A DNA stretch of 64,000 nt from Todiramphus chloris collaris (taxonomy: Eukaryota > Chordata > Aves > Coraciiformes > Alcedinidae): NCBI GenBank assembly GCA_025345505.1, contig JANVCC010000030.1, forward strand, positions 7,492,254 to 7,556,253, in the 5' to 3' direction. The translations under genes and the position numbers were made by a program. Under the pieces are notes generated by a model. The model ran no database searches. It had not been told where the DNA came from and saw only the letters and a list, made by a program, of their open reading frames with translations. The number at the start of each line of letters is the position of its first letter. The stretch's first letter is position 1. Positions 1 to 13,000 of the stretch are shown in pieces.

Positions 1-898
1 TTACATCTTTATCTCAATGTACCCTAGCATCTACGCTTTCACTTCTGCATGTTCACAAATCCACCTATTAAGATGTGCATGAGAGACAAAGATTTGTCAG
101 AACTGAGGAACACAGCATTGCTCTGCTCACCTCCCTGGGGAGCACATGCTGCTAAGACATTCTCAAAGCACACCTAAACCCAGGCAGAACTGGGCCATTC
201 AGAATGAATTTATGGCCCTTTATTCATGACAAATGTTGTCTCTTCATTTGATAATTTCCATGCTAAAAGTACTGAACTCCAGAGAAAAAGACAACATGTT
301 AATGCTCCCACAGCTTGAGGTGGTTCAAAGCTCTATTAGACACTTATCAGAGGAGTCCTTTTTTCTATAGGGCCACCCTGCCACCGGACAGGAGTTAATA
401 GTACAGCATTTACACACTCCTTGTTAGATACAACTTTTAAGTAGTTTACCTAGAGACTAGAAGGACATTCATGATTAAACTGAGAGCTGTTGATCAGCTT
501 TTAAAGTCTTGGTGCAAGAATCTTTCTAACACAAGTAACTGAAGTTGCTCTTAATTAATATCTTCTTAACAGGGTTAACAAATGGAAGGGATTTAATTAA
601 CCAACTTCAGGTACTATCACAAAGTTGAATTCCACCAAATTATTACGTGTCAGATTATTTTTTTCCATTGATGAAGCAACTTTTGGTATCTAATAGATGC
701 CAGAGAATCATGCTCAGTAAGCTCTGAATCTCAGCCATAACTTACTAGTAGTAGTAGAACAAAACCTTTTAGAAAAACATTGAAATATTTAAGTGACAGG
801 GAATCTAGCATATATAAGTATGTAAATTACAAAAGCTAATATCCCCCCTGTTGAAAAAGCAAAATACATACGTCGTTGCTAGTCAGATTACTACTTAC
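1..898 (-). other. UGGT1: UGGT1 intron 14 (partial)
   Basis: The sequence is AT-rich and non-coding, between the donor at 898 and the window edge. No exon, repeat family or RNA gene was recognised. Confidence 0.7.
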
Positions 899-1018
899 AA
901 AATTATGGAAGTTTTTTCTAATTTGTCTGATCACGCCTGGAAATGTGGGACGCAGCAGTTCTTGAACACTGGAAGGCCATGAATTATACCGACTGTCAAC
1001 TTCAAGATTGTTGATCCA
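899..1018 (-). CDS. UGGT1: UGGT1 coding exon 14 (residues 474-513)
   Basis: The exon encodes [20 protein letters not shown], then [20 protein letters not shown]. The acceptor is TTTCTTAG and the donor is TTT|GTAAGT. This is the last UGGT1 exon I can find before the left edge. The next exon expected from human (beginning VFIVDP) is not visible in 1-898. Confidence 0.95.
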
Positions 1019-4000
1019 CTAAGAAAAAAATAAAGGCATTTAAGTAGTTGACAGTCCTCCTGCTCAAGTCTGTAAAGCTTTTTACAATTGGACACTACAC
1101 TAAGAACCATATGAATAAAATGCTAAGCTTTTTTAAAAGAAGCAGTTATAACCTTACTTCCCTTTTATTCTTCACTGCAGTTTCAGAGCTGATTGCAAAG
1201 TAAGAACAAAAGTTCCCCTGACGGCTTAAAAATGCACTGCTCAATGGCAAATAAGGTATTTCTTATACAAAACCATACGCACTGAAATAGCAGGACTTCT
1301 GATGTCCACAGCATAGTCAGAATCTGACGGCTGGATGTTCAACTTCAGAACATTGTGTAAGGAAAGACCCTCAATTCCTAAGGTGTGGAGGCCTTCCATA
1401 ACACGGGCTTCGTTGCGTAGCACATCGATTAAGCTGGAAGGAGAAGAAAAACTGTTCAATTTTAAAGACAGCAAATAGTTTGCTCTTATCCTAAGGGTTA
1501 ACAGATGAAAGGTATAAACAAGTCTGACACATCTGCACATTACTTCTTAATTATCACCTATTTCTACTGTCCTAAGAAACCTGAAATAATTTAAACATAT
1601 TCAATTATATTACTTTTCTAGGAAAAAGCTACATTAAATTAAGGTCCCTATAGCATGATGTAAATCTGTAATTTCAATTCCATGTTACTGGAACAAAATC
1701 TAACAAAGATAGAGGGTGGTTTTTATTAAAAAAAAAAAAAATTTACATTGGTTTATCCTTTGAGAATCAGTCTGCTATCTTCAGAATAAAACCTTCATGT
1801 TGACAGTCTTGAAGACAAGCATCTTGCTAGTCACAGCACAGATCAAAATAACAGTACAAAGGTGACTTCCTATTCCAATCTTCAAGGGTATTCCAGTTTT
1901 CTCATCAGCTTTTTTGTTAGAAATGCAGTTGCATAAGAGAAGGAACCACTTTTTGCAGTACTTAATTAAACCTAGTCTAGATACAGACTTTGTGAAGAAG
2001 GTTCAAAACTGTTGAGATTACTTTATCATCCATGCACAAGCAGGATGCAAGCTCCTAACCAGGATACAATTATTCTGAAACATAAAACATCCCTACCTAA
2101 ATATGTCCTGAGTGTCTAAATCAATAAGCAGTCCATTGATGAACAAGGCAGAATCTCCTGGCTGTAGTCCCAATGTTCCTTTGAAATACTGGAAAAAAGT
2201 AGAAGGCCATTAGAATAATGCTCTGCACAGAAAACCAGAGTTTACTGTGTGAAATTGTAGATTTTGTCTCCCTTACTGCATTACAAATTGCATTATATCA
2301 TTTCTCAGCTACGGTCCTTGATGATTTTGTGCAGACTTTTGTACCAGAAGAAGACAACACTGAATAGTGAATAGATACATAAATTGGACTTTTATGTCTT
2401 TCTTTCTACATGATTCAGTAGTGCTCTGGGTAGACTTTTAAAGCACACCTTTAAAGTGGACTCAAATTAAATAATAAAAAATGCTTGAGAGCAGTAATTT
2501 AATCTTTTTATAGCTGACAGCCCACAAAGCAGACGGACAAATAGCATCCAGTTACCTGTCTTAGCTCTTTAACATGCAGTTTTGGGCAGAAGAGACTGCT
2601 GGATTCTGCATGGCGTTCACTAGTGGAACTAACTATTGTGTTTAATGTACCAATTAGGTCCTGACCTAGTGGATATGTCATCAATGAAAAGCAGACAACC
2701 TGCCATTGTAGTCTTATCTCCCCAAAATCTGGCAGCACACAAATGGAAAAAGTCTTATCAATAATTAGGAATTTCTTTCCTGTGCTGCTAGGCAGTATCC
2801 CACTTAAATGGCTACTTGCCTCTGAACTGAGGCACCATCACAGAGAACAATTTTGAGTCAAGAAAGGTGAATAAGACACAGTGGTCTTGAAGCAAATTTC
2901 ACAACTCTAGCATAAAAAAAATCTGTCTAAAAAATGAAAAGTGACCTTGCTTTCTTCCAATACCTCTTATCTTGCAGTATCAGTTACAAAATTCTATTAA
3001 GAGACAGGATGAACACTGAAGAAGAAACATAGTATTTGGACACTGAAAAACACTAATATCATGAAGAATGTGAGCAAACAGAGGAATAGCAAAGTACCGT
3101 GTGAAGTATCAAGAACAGGAAAGCAGCATCTAATCAGGAAAATGTTCATGTATTTTATTAAACAAAAAAGCTCCCAGAGAAGAGCTGAGTACATGCACTG
3201 TTAAATTGTATCTTTTTGTGGATAATTACATACTAAACTGTAACTTACTAATAGCATTGAACTTCACCATCAAATAATATCCACACAAACTGAGTCATGC
3301 AAAGAATAGCTTAAAAGGACAGGGTTAGATCAAGTGTCCTACACATACTCCGAATAAAAATGAATCCACAAAATCATGGGTTTACCTGTGCACCAATCTG
3401 TTCTAACACACATCAGAAAAGCCACCAGGTAGCTCTACCTTGAACTTATATGCTATACTTTGTCCCTTCCAGAACCACACCAGACAACAGTGTCAAACGC
3501 ATCCCGCCTTTGCTCATTTTATCGCTACTGAACAACAAGGGATTTCTCTTTCAGAACAGGAATCTCAAGGGACTTGTAAGTAGATGTCAGGTAACTTTGC
3601 ATTTACTACTAGACTAGCCAAATATCATTGATTAGATTTTAAACAAAGACATAATTGTGTACTTAACATACTACTTACTTTTCCTATAAATACCAGCTCA
3701 GACGGAAATGTATGAATAGATCAGTGTAGAGCACATAGCAAAAGCTGTTGTTTGCCTTTATTTTTCTTGGCATCTAAAACTTTTATTTTGCACTATCCAT
3801 ACTGCACTACCAGGTGTATTTTAATTGTACAAAAGCCCGTACAAAATTCCCAAGTGCCTACTGTTTTCTTCAGTGCTTTGCTAATGCCACGTACACAACA
3901 GAGCTGTTGAAATGTTTTTCTGCAAATACAAGAGGCTACTCCATGACCTCCAGCGGTCCCTCATAACCTATGCTTCAAAACACGTGCAGGCTTACTTGGA

Positions 4001-7000
4001 GAGTTGTTAAATTTTATTCTTTCCCTAGTTTCACTCTCCAAGCACCAACAGTGGAATCATTTCCTCCACATAGTATGAATCATTCTAAGCTGTGACAGAA
4101 GGTTTTGAGTTTATTCTGCAACTTCCTTGTAAACACTGATGAATTCAGATATTTAAGCACCATCTCAAATTAGGTAATGAGAAGTAAATTTTCTTCTGCA
4201 TCCTTAAAACTGTAAGAAGATGATTCATATATTTGCTTTTCAAGCAATAGCTTTCTAACAAGCTACAATCCATCCATCTCAGACATTTTAAAATAATTTT
4301 CAAATATAACTACTTTTTAACTCTAATAACTTCTACTAAAAAACACTCGCACTTTTAATATCTATCTGCTTTTGAGAAGTTCAGAATACAACCAAAACCT
4401 ACTATCAGTAACTTGAACTCAGCCTCTTCGTAACTATTACCCAGGACGAGTAGTGCTAAGACGTTCAGACTTCATGCACCTGCTGTACCGCTGAAAGAAC
4501 TAGGCCAGAGACTGAAAGGCCACCCAGCAGGTACAGGCCTACAAGAAACATATTAACCATCTCCATACAATTTGAGCTGGCAAGTCATCACTACAAACAT
4601 GTAACTCAAAAGCTAAGTAAAGACTGATGTGACACAGACATCAAAATTCCTACTGCTTCATTTTTGACACAGTTCTGTCCTGTAGATCAGATTAAGACAG
4701 CCTGCATGGAAACTCTAAGAACACATTTTCTGTAAATATTTCCCCCCAGGGTTAACAACATAGTACTTTCATTGTATTTCAAGTTAATTTTATAAAGATA
4801 AATGAATACAGTTACCAGATTCTGAGTTGAGATACCACACAGAAGGTCGCTTTCATATACAAGTGCCTACCACATAACTATAGGAACACTTGACTACTGT
4901 GAACAGCCACTGTAGGTACAGCTCTGTGACCAAAATCCCCTATAATCATTCCCCAACACGATGATCTCAAAGAATTTATGACCAGTATTTTCATAGTTGA
5001 GCAAACAAACTAAATTAGGTTCCTAAGCCACATTTGAAAATCCACCACTTGTTTACTTCCCAGATGCACACTACAGCAGGTGTGTATGAAAATACCAGGT
5101 CATTATTTTGAGCAAACTGTAAACATAAATGGAAATGTTTTTTCAAAGCTTGAATTTATGTTAAAAGGTTAAGTGCAAAATCACTATGTTACTTTCTGGA
5201 AGCATTACCTTTTGGTTCTCTTCAATTTCTGCTCTGAGTTCCGAAGAAACAACCGTTTTTGTTATTGCTCTACAGAAATAAAAACATCATACTGTGAATT
5301 ATCTTTCTGCTTATCTAATGAATAGAGATCTATTGTGCTTTTTGTACCTTATATATAAATATATTTACCCTCCTAGGGTAAAACCCCTCAAGGGCTGCAA
5401 TCAGAAGCACTTGCACTTTGTGGTACCATTAAACTGTAGGATACGCTCTTTTTTCTTATATAATTCAGCAAAACATAGAAATGTTAACCCCATGCCAACT
5501 CTCAGTGTCTAATTTTGCATTCACCATAATAAAAGTGGGCAGCTGCCAGAACGGTAGAGGTGGACGCGGGCAGCAGAAAATGGGGGGATTTCACTCATTT
5601 CACCGAGTTCCCATTCCTTCCCTTACATTGGATCTAGTCATTGCATCATCACGGAACGGGCAAGTACAGCTCACAGATCTGACTAAAAACTCAATAGGAG
5701 TGCAGTGCCTACCTTAAGAAGCTATAAATAGCACGGTGTTAAAACATCAGTTAGTGGGAAATAACACCACTATTCAGTTTCTTTTTACACTCGGGTTTAT
5801 CTCCACCTACTCAAAAAGGAGGTCCTGTAATATCATCTTCACAACCCAGGTCATGGAATTTATCAAAATAAATATTTCTAGACTGGTTGGATAGGCCAGA
5901 TTATGACTGAATTTCTTGAATTTACTTTGAATATGTTCAAGACAAAGTGCATAAAACACTGGAATTGCTTATCCGTCTCCAACATGAGACTGACTGGACT
6001 GCTTGGCAAAGTGGATCCTGGAAAAGTGGGATCCAGTGAATAAATAAACCTTAAAGCCACCAAACAAAACCCATCCAATAAATTCTTGAGGCAAAAGGTT
6101 CAGAAGCTTTTCACAGAAATAGCACAGATAATTCTATCAGATTTTCTACCAGTCCACATCAGCTGCCATCCAAGTCAAACACTGCGAGATCCTCTTTGTT
6201 ACCACAAGCTGAAGAACTTCTCTGCATGAACATGCCCCCGTGTTTGCTTCCAGCTAAATGGACATGAACTCAACCAATGCTCCCTGTCTCAGGTTCTGCT
6301 CAGGAAAAAAAAAGATAATAAGAAAACTACCTAGAACATATAATTAAAGTTACCTGGCCTTTGTAGGAAAGTTCTGACTGAGATCTTTCATTACCATCAA
6401 AGCATCCACAGGGGGAGCAGTCAAAATGCGAGCAGCAGTTTGAAAACTTAAATCTAAAAGTGAAAAAATAGAAGTCAAGAACTTGGAGCTGAAACCAGAG
6501 TCATCTTATCTTTAACTTTCAACTTTTTTGCTTATTTGTTACCTATGACAATTCACTTTCTATGTATGCCTTTAGGTGCTTTTATTTAAAAATATCTTCT
6601 TCCTTGTATTCGAATTCTAGTTGTTGCCTTGAAGTAACCCTTTCAAAATGAACCAAGGTAGCCTGTCTACAGGTTGCTTCAATGACTCCAGACCATCATC
6701 TCTTTTTGGCTGATGTGGGAGGATCTGCCCTTCAGAAGGGGTCTGGGTATTTGATTCTCAAGCTAGAAATGTAAGCAGTCATCCATTGGATATAGGTAGA
6801 TTCTCTGTATCCACAACTTATCTTCAGTATTTCTAATTACTCTCTTTTTCAGAGGATGAAAAGCCTTTCCGTAGGCCTCTACAGATGATTTCCAGGGAAT
6901 CAGGCCAGAGTTGCATGCAGATGCTTTTGAAATACAGTTTTCCTTTGGTCAGCTTTCCACACCAAGAATGTGACCATGGAAGGAAACTTGATGTTTCCTT

Positions 7001-10000
7001 TGCTTTTCTGCATTTAGCAGATCATACAAGTAGTTAGTTTAAGAGCCAGGGGCTTACTGTACTTCACAATGTAGAAATTAAACCTCATTTCAGAAGTCCT
7101 GTGCAACAATCCTTCTACTAGCTATTTCAGCAGGACTCTACAGAGACACTTTAGAAAATACAGTATTTTCCAACTGCAGGAATTTACAGTCAAACTCTGT
7201 CAACTGTACGCAGCCCCTAGCAATCTCATCTGCGCAGAACGCAAGATACGTTTACATTAAATGTTTGCAGTACAATACTGAAAGGCTTCATACAGATTAC
7301 CTTGTAACTGCCATACTTTCAAAGGTGCCATTTCATTGGTACTTTCCACAAGGTGTTTTCTAAGCTCTTTCAGCTCTTCTGTCAAGTCAGGATACAACTG
7401 CCTAAAAGGGTATGAGGGTAAAACAACTTCTGTGGTTTCCTGTGAGTCTGTTGCCAATTCAAAGAAACTAACACATGAAGCATGCTGCTAAGGCATAAGG
7501 ATAACTCAGACACTTGAAAAATAATAACAAAACAAATTACCAGCATCTCTGCATCAAGTTTTTTGATATGACAAAGACCAACAACTTAGAACTGAGTTTT
7601 ACCTTAGTTTTCCAAACAGAAATCCTTGCACTTCATCAATAGGGTCACTGTCATCTATTACTGTAGCATTCACATCTGTGCCTATAAACACACAGAGAAA
7701 ACACTATTACCAAGCTATTCAGAAACGGTTCTCACACTTATTCTGTTATTTGAACAAAACCACACTGAAGTAACTGAAAAGAAGGAGGAAAAGACAATTT
7801 TCAGGTTTACTTTTAAACCTGTATCCAAGAGATGGTATCTTTCTAAATGAACACAGCAACAGCTGAAATAAAGGCAAGTTGGACTATAGATAAGGAAAAG
7901 CTTAAGATGAGTGGAAATCTCAGAGACCTAGGCATTGCAGTGGAACTCACCAGGACCCAAGAGCTTACAGGACATGCCAGCTTTATAGACCAAGTGCTAA
8001 ACTTCAATTGGGAACACAATCCTGATTTTTTAGCCCCAAAATACATTATAAAAAAAAAATAGTATCCAAGTCCAGTCCAATTCTGGGCTTAAACATCAAG
8101 AATAAACATGTGCAAAAGATGCACATGATCTATCTCACTGGGCAAAAGCCAATCTAGACGTTTCATGCTCCAGTCTGTCTAAAGGTCTTGACCTTTTAGA
8201 TGAGTGTTTGCTTCTGCAGAAGCCAAAACAGTACAGATAGGAATAAAACACTGCCCAGTCGGATCTTCCCCAGAATCAGACAGGAACTGGATGGGAACCG
8301 TATACCTCTAATTTGCAGCTTACTGTCTATGAGCTATTTGCAGCTCAGAGCAATGCAAGTACAGTTTGTAAAACATTCTAGATTACTGATTGGTATAAAA
8401 CAGTTCATAATAACAAATTTTCTCCAGAATTACTTTTCTTTTCCTCCCCACCTGAAAAGACAAAAGTCTCTAATGTCCTATTCTACAAACGGTATCAGAG
8501 CTTTTGTGTGGCTTTTTGATGGCAAAGTACTGAAAGTTCTCTCACAGTAACATAAATCTAAAGTTGGATCATCTTCTCTGGTATGTTAGTTTCTCTTAAG
8601 ATTAAGTACTCTTACAAATAAAGAACAAAGATTTTATGTGTCTACACATGGTGGCAAAATGTTCTGAGACAAAGTTTAGATTTGTGTCTAGAAGCTGATA
8701 AAACTGCAAAATTGTGAAAATCTCCATTCAAAAATCTGCGTTTTGTTCTCCACAACTGTTATGTCAAACTAAAAAAAAAAAAAAAAAATATTAAGTCCAA
8801 GATAAAAGCAGGAAATTCTGGGTTTTTATATATGTGTGTAAACATCTGAATGAAAAGTATACACACAGAGAGATTACCATGAGAGTTTTCAAAACAGTGC
8901 TCTAAAGAAAGCAGCAGAAGAAAAGAAAAAAAAAAAAAAGAAACCCAAACATGCAGAATTCCAAGTCCTGTTTTTCCAGAGAACAAGCACCAGGAAACAC
9001 GTGCTCTGAGGATGGATAAACTATGCAAATTAAGGTAGAGGAATTGCTTTACAACTGCAGAGAATCTGGTTATCTGGTATAAAATTTACTTGTATTAGTA
9101 GTGCCATTACTAAGATCTGGTCCAGATTCACAACTCCACTGTGCCCAGCATTTCCCAAAGACAGAAGACAAATGTTACAGCAAAGATACAGTTCATAAAT
9201 AACATAATTGCAACAGAGAGAGGAAGAGAAGCGATTTCAGAGCTCAGGAAAGAAGAATATCCACAACTGAGACAGTCATTCATGTTAAGAGAAATATAAA
9301 ATTATCTTCGCAAAATTAAAACTTTCACATTTGAATAGTTAAAATAATAATTCACCTTTCACCTGTGTATCATCCTTGGCCTTATATTCTGTGCTTTTAA
9401 TAGCCAGTTCCACACCATAGCCAGAGAGGTAGACTTTTTCTTTACTGGGATTCTGTAAGGAAAGGCAAAGAGTACAATTTTGCTACTCTTAGTTTTGATG
9501 TACAAATTGAAAGCTGCCATTTCCCAATGCTAAGAAATCTCAAGCTGATACACATATCAGACATAACTTGTCATTCATGAGAAAAACACGAGTGAATCTG
9601 CAGAAATGTACTGTAATAATTGTATTTCAGCAAAAGGTTTTGAAGTTCAGAGAGCAAAGATAACTCTATGAACCAAAACAACCACCAAAAAGCACAAAGC
9701 AAGAAACAAAACAAAACAATGTTTTCAGGGTTCAGTGTGTAAGCCAAGTAGAGCAGGATAGATTCATGTCATCAAATGAGATAGAGGAGGGAAAGGAACT
9801 TCCACTGTGACATTCAAAACTGAAAAATCACTGATGAGTTACAACGTAGAATTACAAAAAAAAAAAAAAGGATAAATCAGTGACTTGAATGACACATCAT
9901 TATTTCTGACTGTAATGGAAAATAAGCATGACAACTTGTTAAAATCATTTTGAAGTACACAGGAGTCACACAACTGTGTAGAGGTCTGTTGTGCAATACA

Positions 10001-13000
10001 CTTAATTTTGAATGCGGATACTCCTCCCAGCACTAACAAATTACTTTTTTTAAAAGGAAGTGGTGTACACAACAAGTAACTTTATCAAAAGAAGAAGTGA
10101 GACAGATGATGCTTTTTTTGCATTCAAGTCTGGCTACTACCTGCTACAATGAAGCTTTAGCAACATTATATTCAGGAAAAAAAGTCAACTCAAATTTCTC
10201 AGAGCTTCTGAAATGCAGAGTTAAACACTAATCCAGGGGTTATGGGCAGTTTAGGAAAAAGAGATGGAAACCAGGACAAATTGTGCTAGGACTACAAAGT
10301 GTTTATGTAAAAAAACTGCTACAGAAACAATGCCTTTCATTTGAAAATGGTCCTTAAGGTTAATTCCTGCTTTTCATATCAAGAAACTAAGTGGCCTGAC
10401 TGTGGAAAAATCTGGCTATTTCCTATAATCTAATATAGGTAAAGCAACGTTTTCTTTTTAACTAAACTTTGTAATTTATCTGCAGTTTAACTCTGTATTT
10501 GCAAAATCAAATCACCCTCTTATATAAACAATCATGACATTTTAAATATTCTGAATTCCTCGGCTATGTGCAATAAAAATAAAAATAGAGTATTCTAGAT
10601 CATAGAGTGGTAGGGGTTGGAAGTGACCTGTGGAGATCGTCGAGTCCAACACCCCTGCCAGTGCAGGAACACCCAGGGCAGGCCACACAGGAACAGATCC
10701 AAGCAGGTCTTGAAAACCTTTAGAGAAGCAGACTCCACAGCCTCTCTGGGCAGCCTGTTCCAGGGCACTGTCCCTCTCACAGTAAGTTCTTCCTCATGCT
10801 GAGGTGGAACTTCCCATGTTTCACCTTGCTACCATTACTTCTCATCCTATCACAGGGCATCACTGAAAAGAGACTGGCCCCTTCTACTTGACACCCACCT
10901 TTCAGTTATTTGTAAACATTAGTAAGATCCCCTCTCAGGCTTCTCTTTTCCAAGCTAAACAGCCCCAGGGCTCTCAGCTTTTCCTCATGAGAGATGTTCC
11001 AGAACCATAATCATCTTCGTAGCTCTCCATTGTACTCCCTCTAGTATTGTCCTGTCCCTCTTGAACTGGGGAGGCCAGAACTGGACACAGTACTCCAGAT
11101 GTGGTCTCACTAGTGCAGAGTAGAGGGGAAGGAGAACCTCCCTCGACCTGCTGGCCACGCTCTTCTTTATGCACCCCAGGATACCATTGGCCTTCCTGGC
11201 CACAAGGGCACATTGCTGTCCCATGGATAATTTACTGTCCACCGGGATGCCAAGGTCCCTCTCCATGGGGCTGCTTTCCAGCAGGTCTACCCCTAACCTG
11301 TACTGGTGCATAGTGGTGTTCCTTCCCAGGTGTAGGACTCTACGCTTATCCTTGTTGAACTTCATTAGATTTGCCTTTGCCCAGCTCTCCAGCCTGTCGA
11401 GATCTCACTGGATGGCAGCACAGCCTTCTGGTGCATCAGCCACTCCTCCCAGTTTAGTATCATCAGCAAACTTGCTGAGAGTACACTCTATCTCTTCATC
11501 CAGGTCATTGATGAAGGTGTTGAATAAGACTGGACCCAGGATTGACCCCTGGGGAACAACACTAGCTACAGGTCGCCACCTGGACTCCGTGGCACTGATC
11601 ACAACCCTCTGTTCTCTATTGTTCATCCAGTTCTCAACCCATCTTACTGTCCCCTCTTCTAACCCACACTTCCTGAGCTTACCCATGAGAATGTTATGGG
11701 AGACAGTGTCAAAAGCCTTGCTGAAGTCAAGGTAGACAACAGCCACTGCTCTCCCTGCATCTACCCATTCAGTCACACAGTCAGACATGACTTCCCTTTA
11801 GTGTGTATGTATGTATATACATATACATATCTATCAAGAAGCCAAGGGAATAAACTTATGCTGTTGTTCATTTTTAAAACCCAAGCCAGTTACTCTTTCC
11901 ATGTCAAAATACCTTTGTTACAATACACAAATATACTTACAGCAATATAGTGTCTGAGGACATACGTGATTTCTCCTGCCTCAGCCTTTAAAACGAGCCT
12001 CTTATGACACCTGTAGAACTCCTCTGAGCCAATCTCAGCATAAAGTATGACGACAGGACTTTCTGGGTTTGACACTGGGTATTTGTGGTCCCCTTTGAAC
12101 AAAAATGGCTTTGGCCTAAGAGTAAACATTGAAGATTATCACTCTGTTGATTCATGGCATTTCTTCACTCCATGCAAGATGCAGTATTTCTTTGTCTCAT
12201 ATTTAATCACCGTTCCTGTCTTCACTGAACACATACATCATGCTATTCCCACACATTATCAAAGTCAGCTGCACTTCATGTTTGTTGATAAAGCTCTGTT
12301 AAAAATGGACATCAGAAATTGAAACAAACAGCTAGATGCTATTTTGAATCCAAGATGATCCTTATTTTAAAAACTAACTACTCCCCTTAAATTTTCTATT
12401 ACCTTTTTTTGGTCCCCAATGGCAATTCATAAATTACGTAATTAAAAAATATTAAAAAAGGCTAAAAGGCTAACAGAGCAAATGTTCCAGGAACTCAATT
12501 TCAAGAGTACCCTGTCTTTGGTTTAGTATACAACCAAGGAAGGCAATTAGAAGATTATTTTAAACTTGTTTTTAAATTTTGTCTAAAATACGATGAGATA
12601 GTTAAAATATTCCCAGTGAGTCAAAAGAATAGCATGTGAGCTATTGATGCCATAGGTCTGCACATTGCAGAATAAAAACACCACACCTTTCTGGTTAAGA
12701 AACTCCAAGCTACCATGATTACTATGAAGACAAACTGAAATTTAAATGTGTTTTAGTAACAAAAAGAAAATGTAAAATAATTCCTCTTTAAAAAAAAAAA
12801 AAAAAGTTACAGTCAAGTTCTGTTCTTGTAAAGAAATCTGAACTGAAAATATATTGTGGTAACGGTTTTCTTTGTTAATGCTGAGAAAATTATATAGGAA
12901 AAATATACTATGCATGCTTCAAGCCTTTCATGAAATGATCTCTGTTTTATTAACTATCATTTTAATATGCAGCCCAGCTTTTTCCTCATCTCCCTGCATA

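Noticed and set aside
11169-11735. Plus-strand 188-codon frame across the CR1 region
   Set aside because: It is the antisense shadow of the LINE reverse-transcriptase region.
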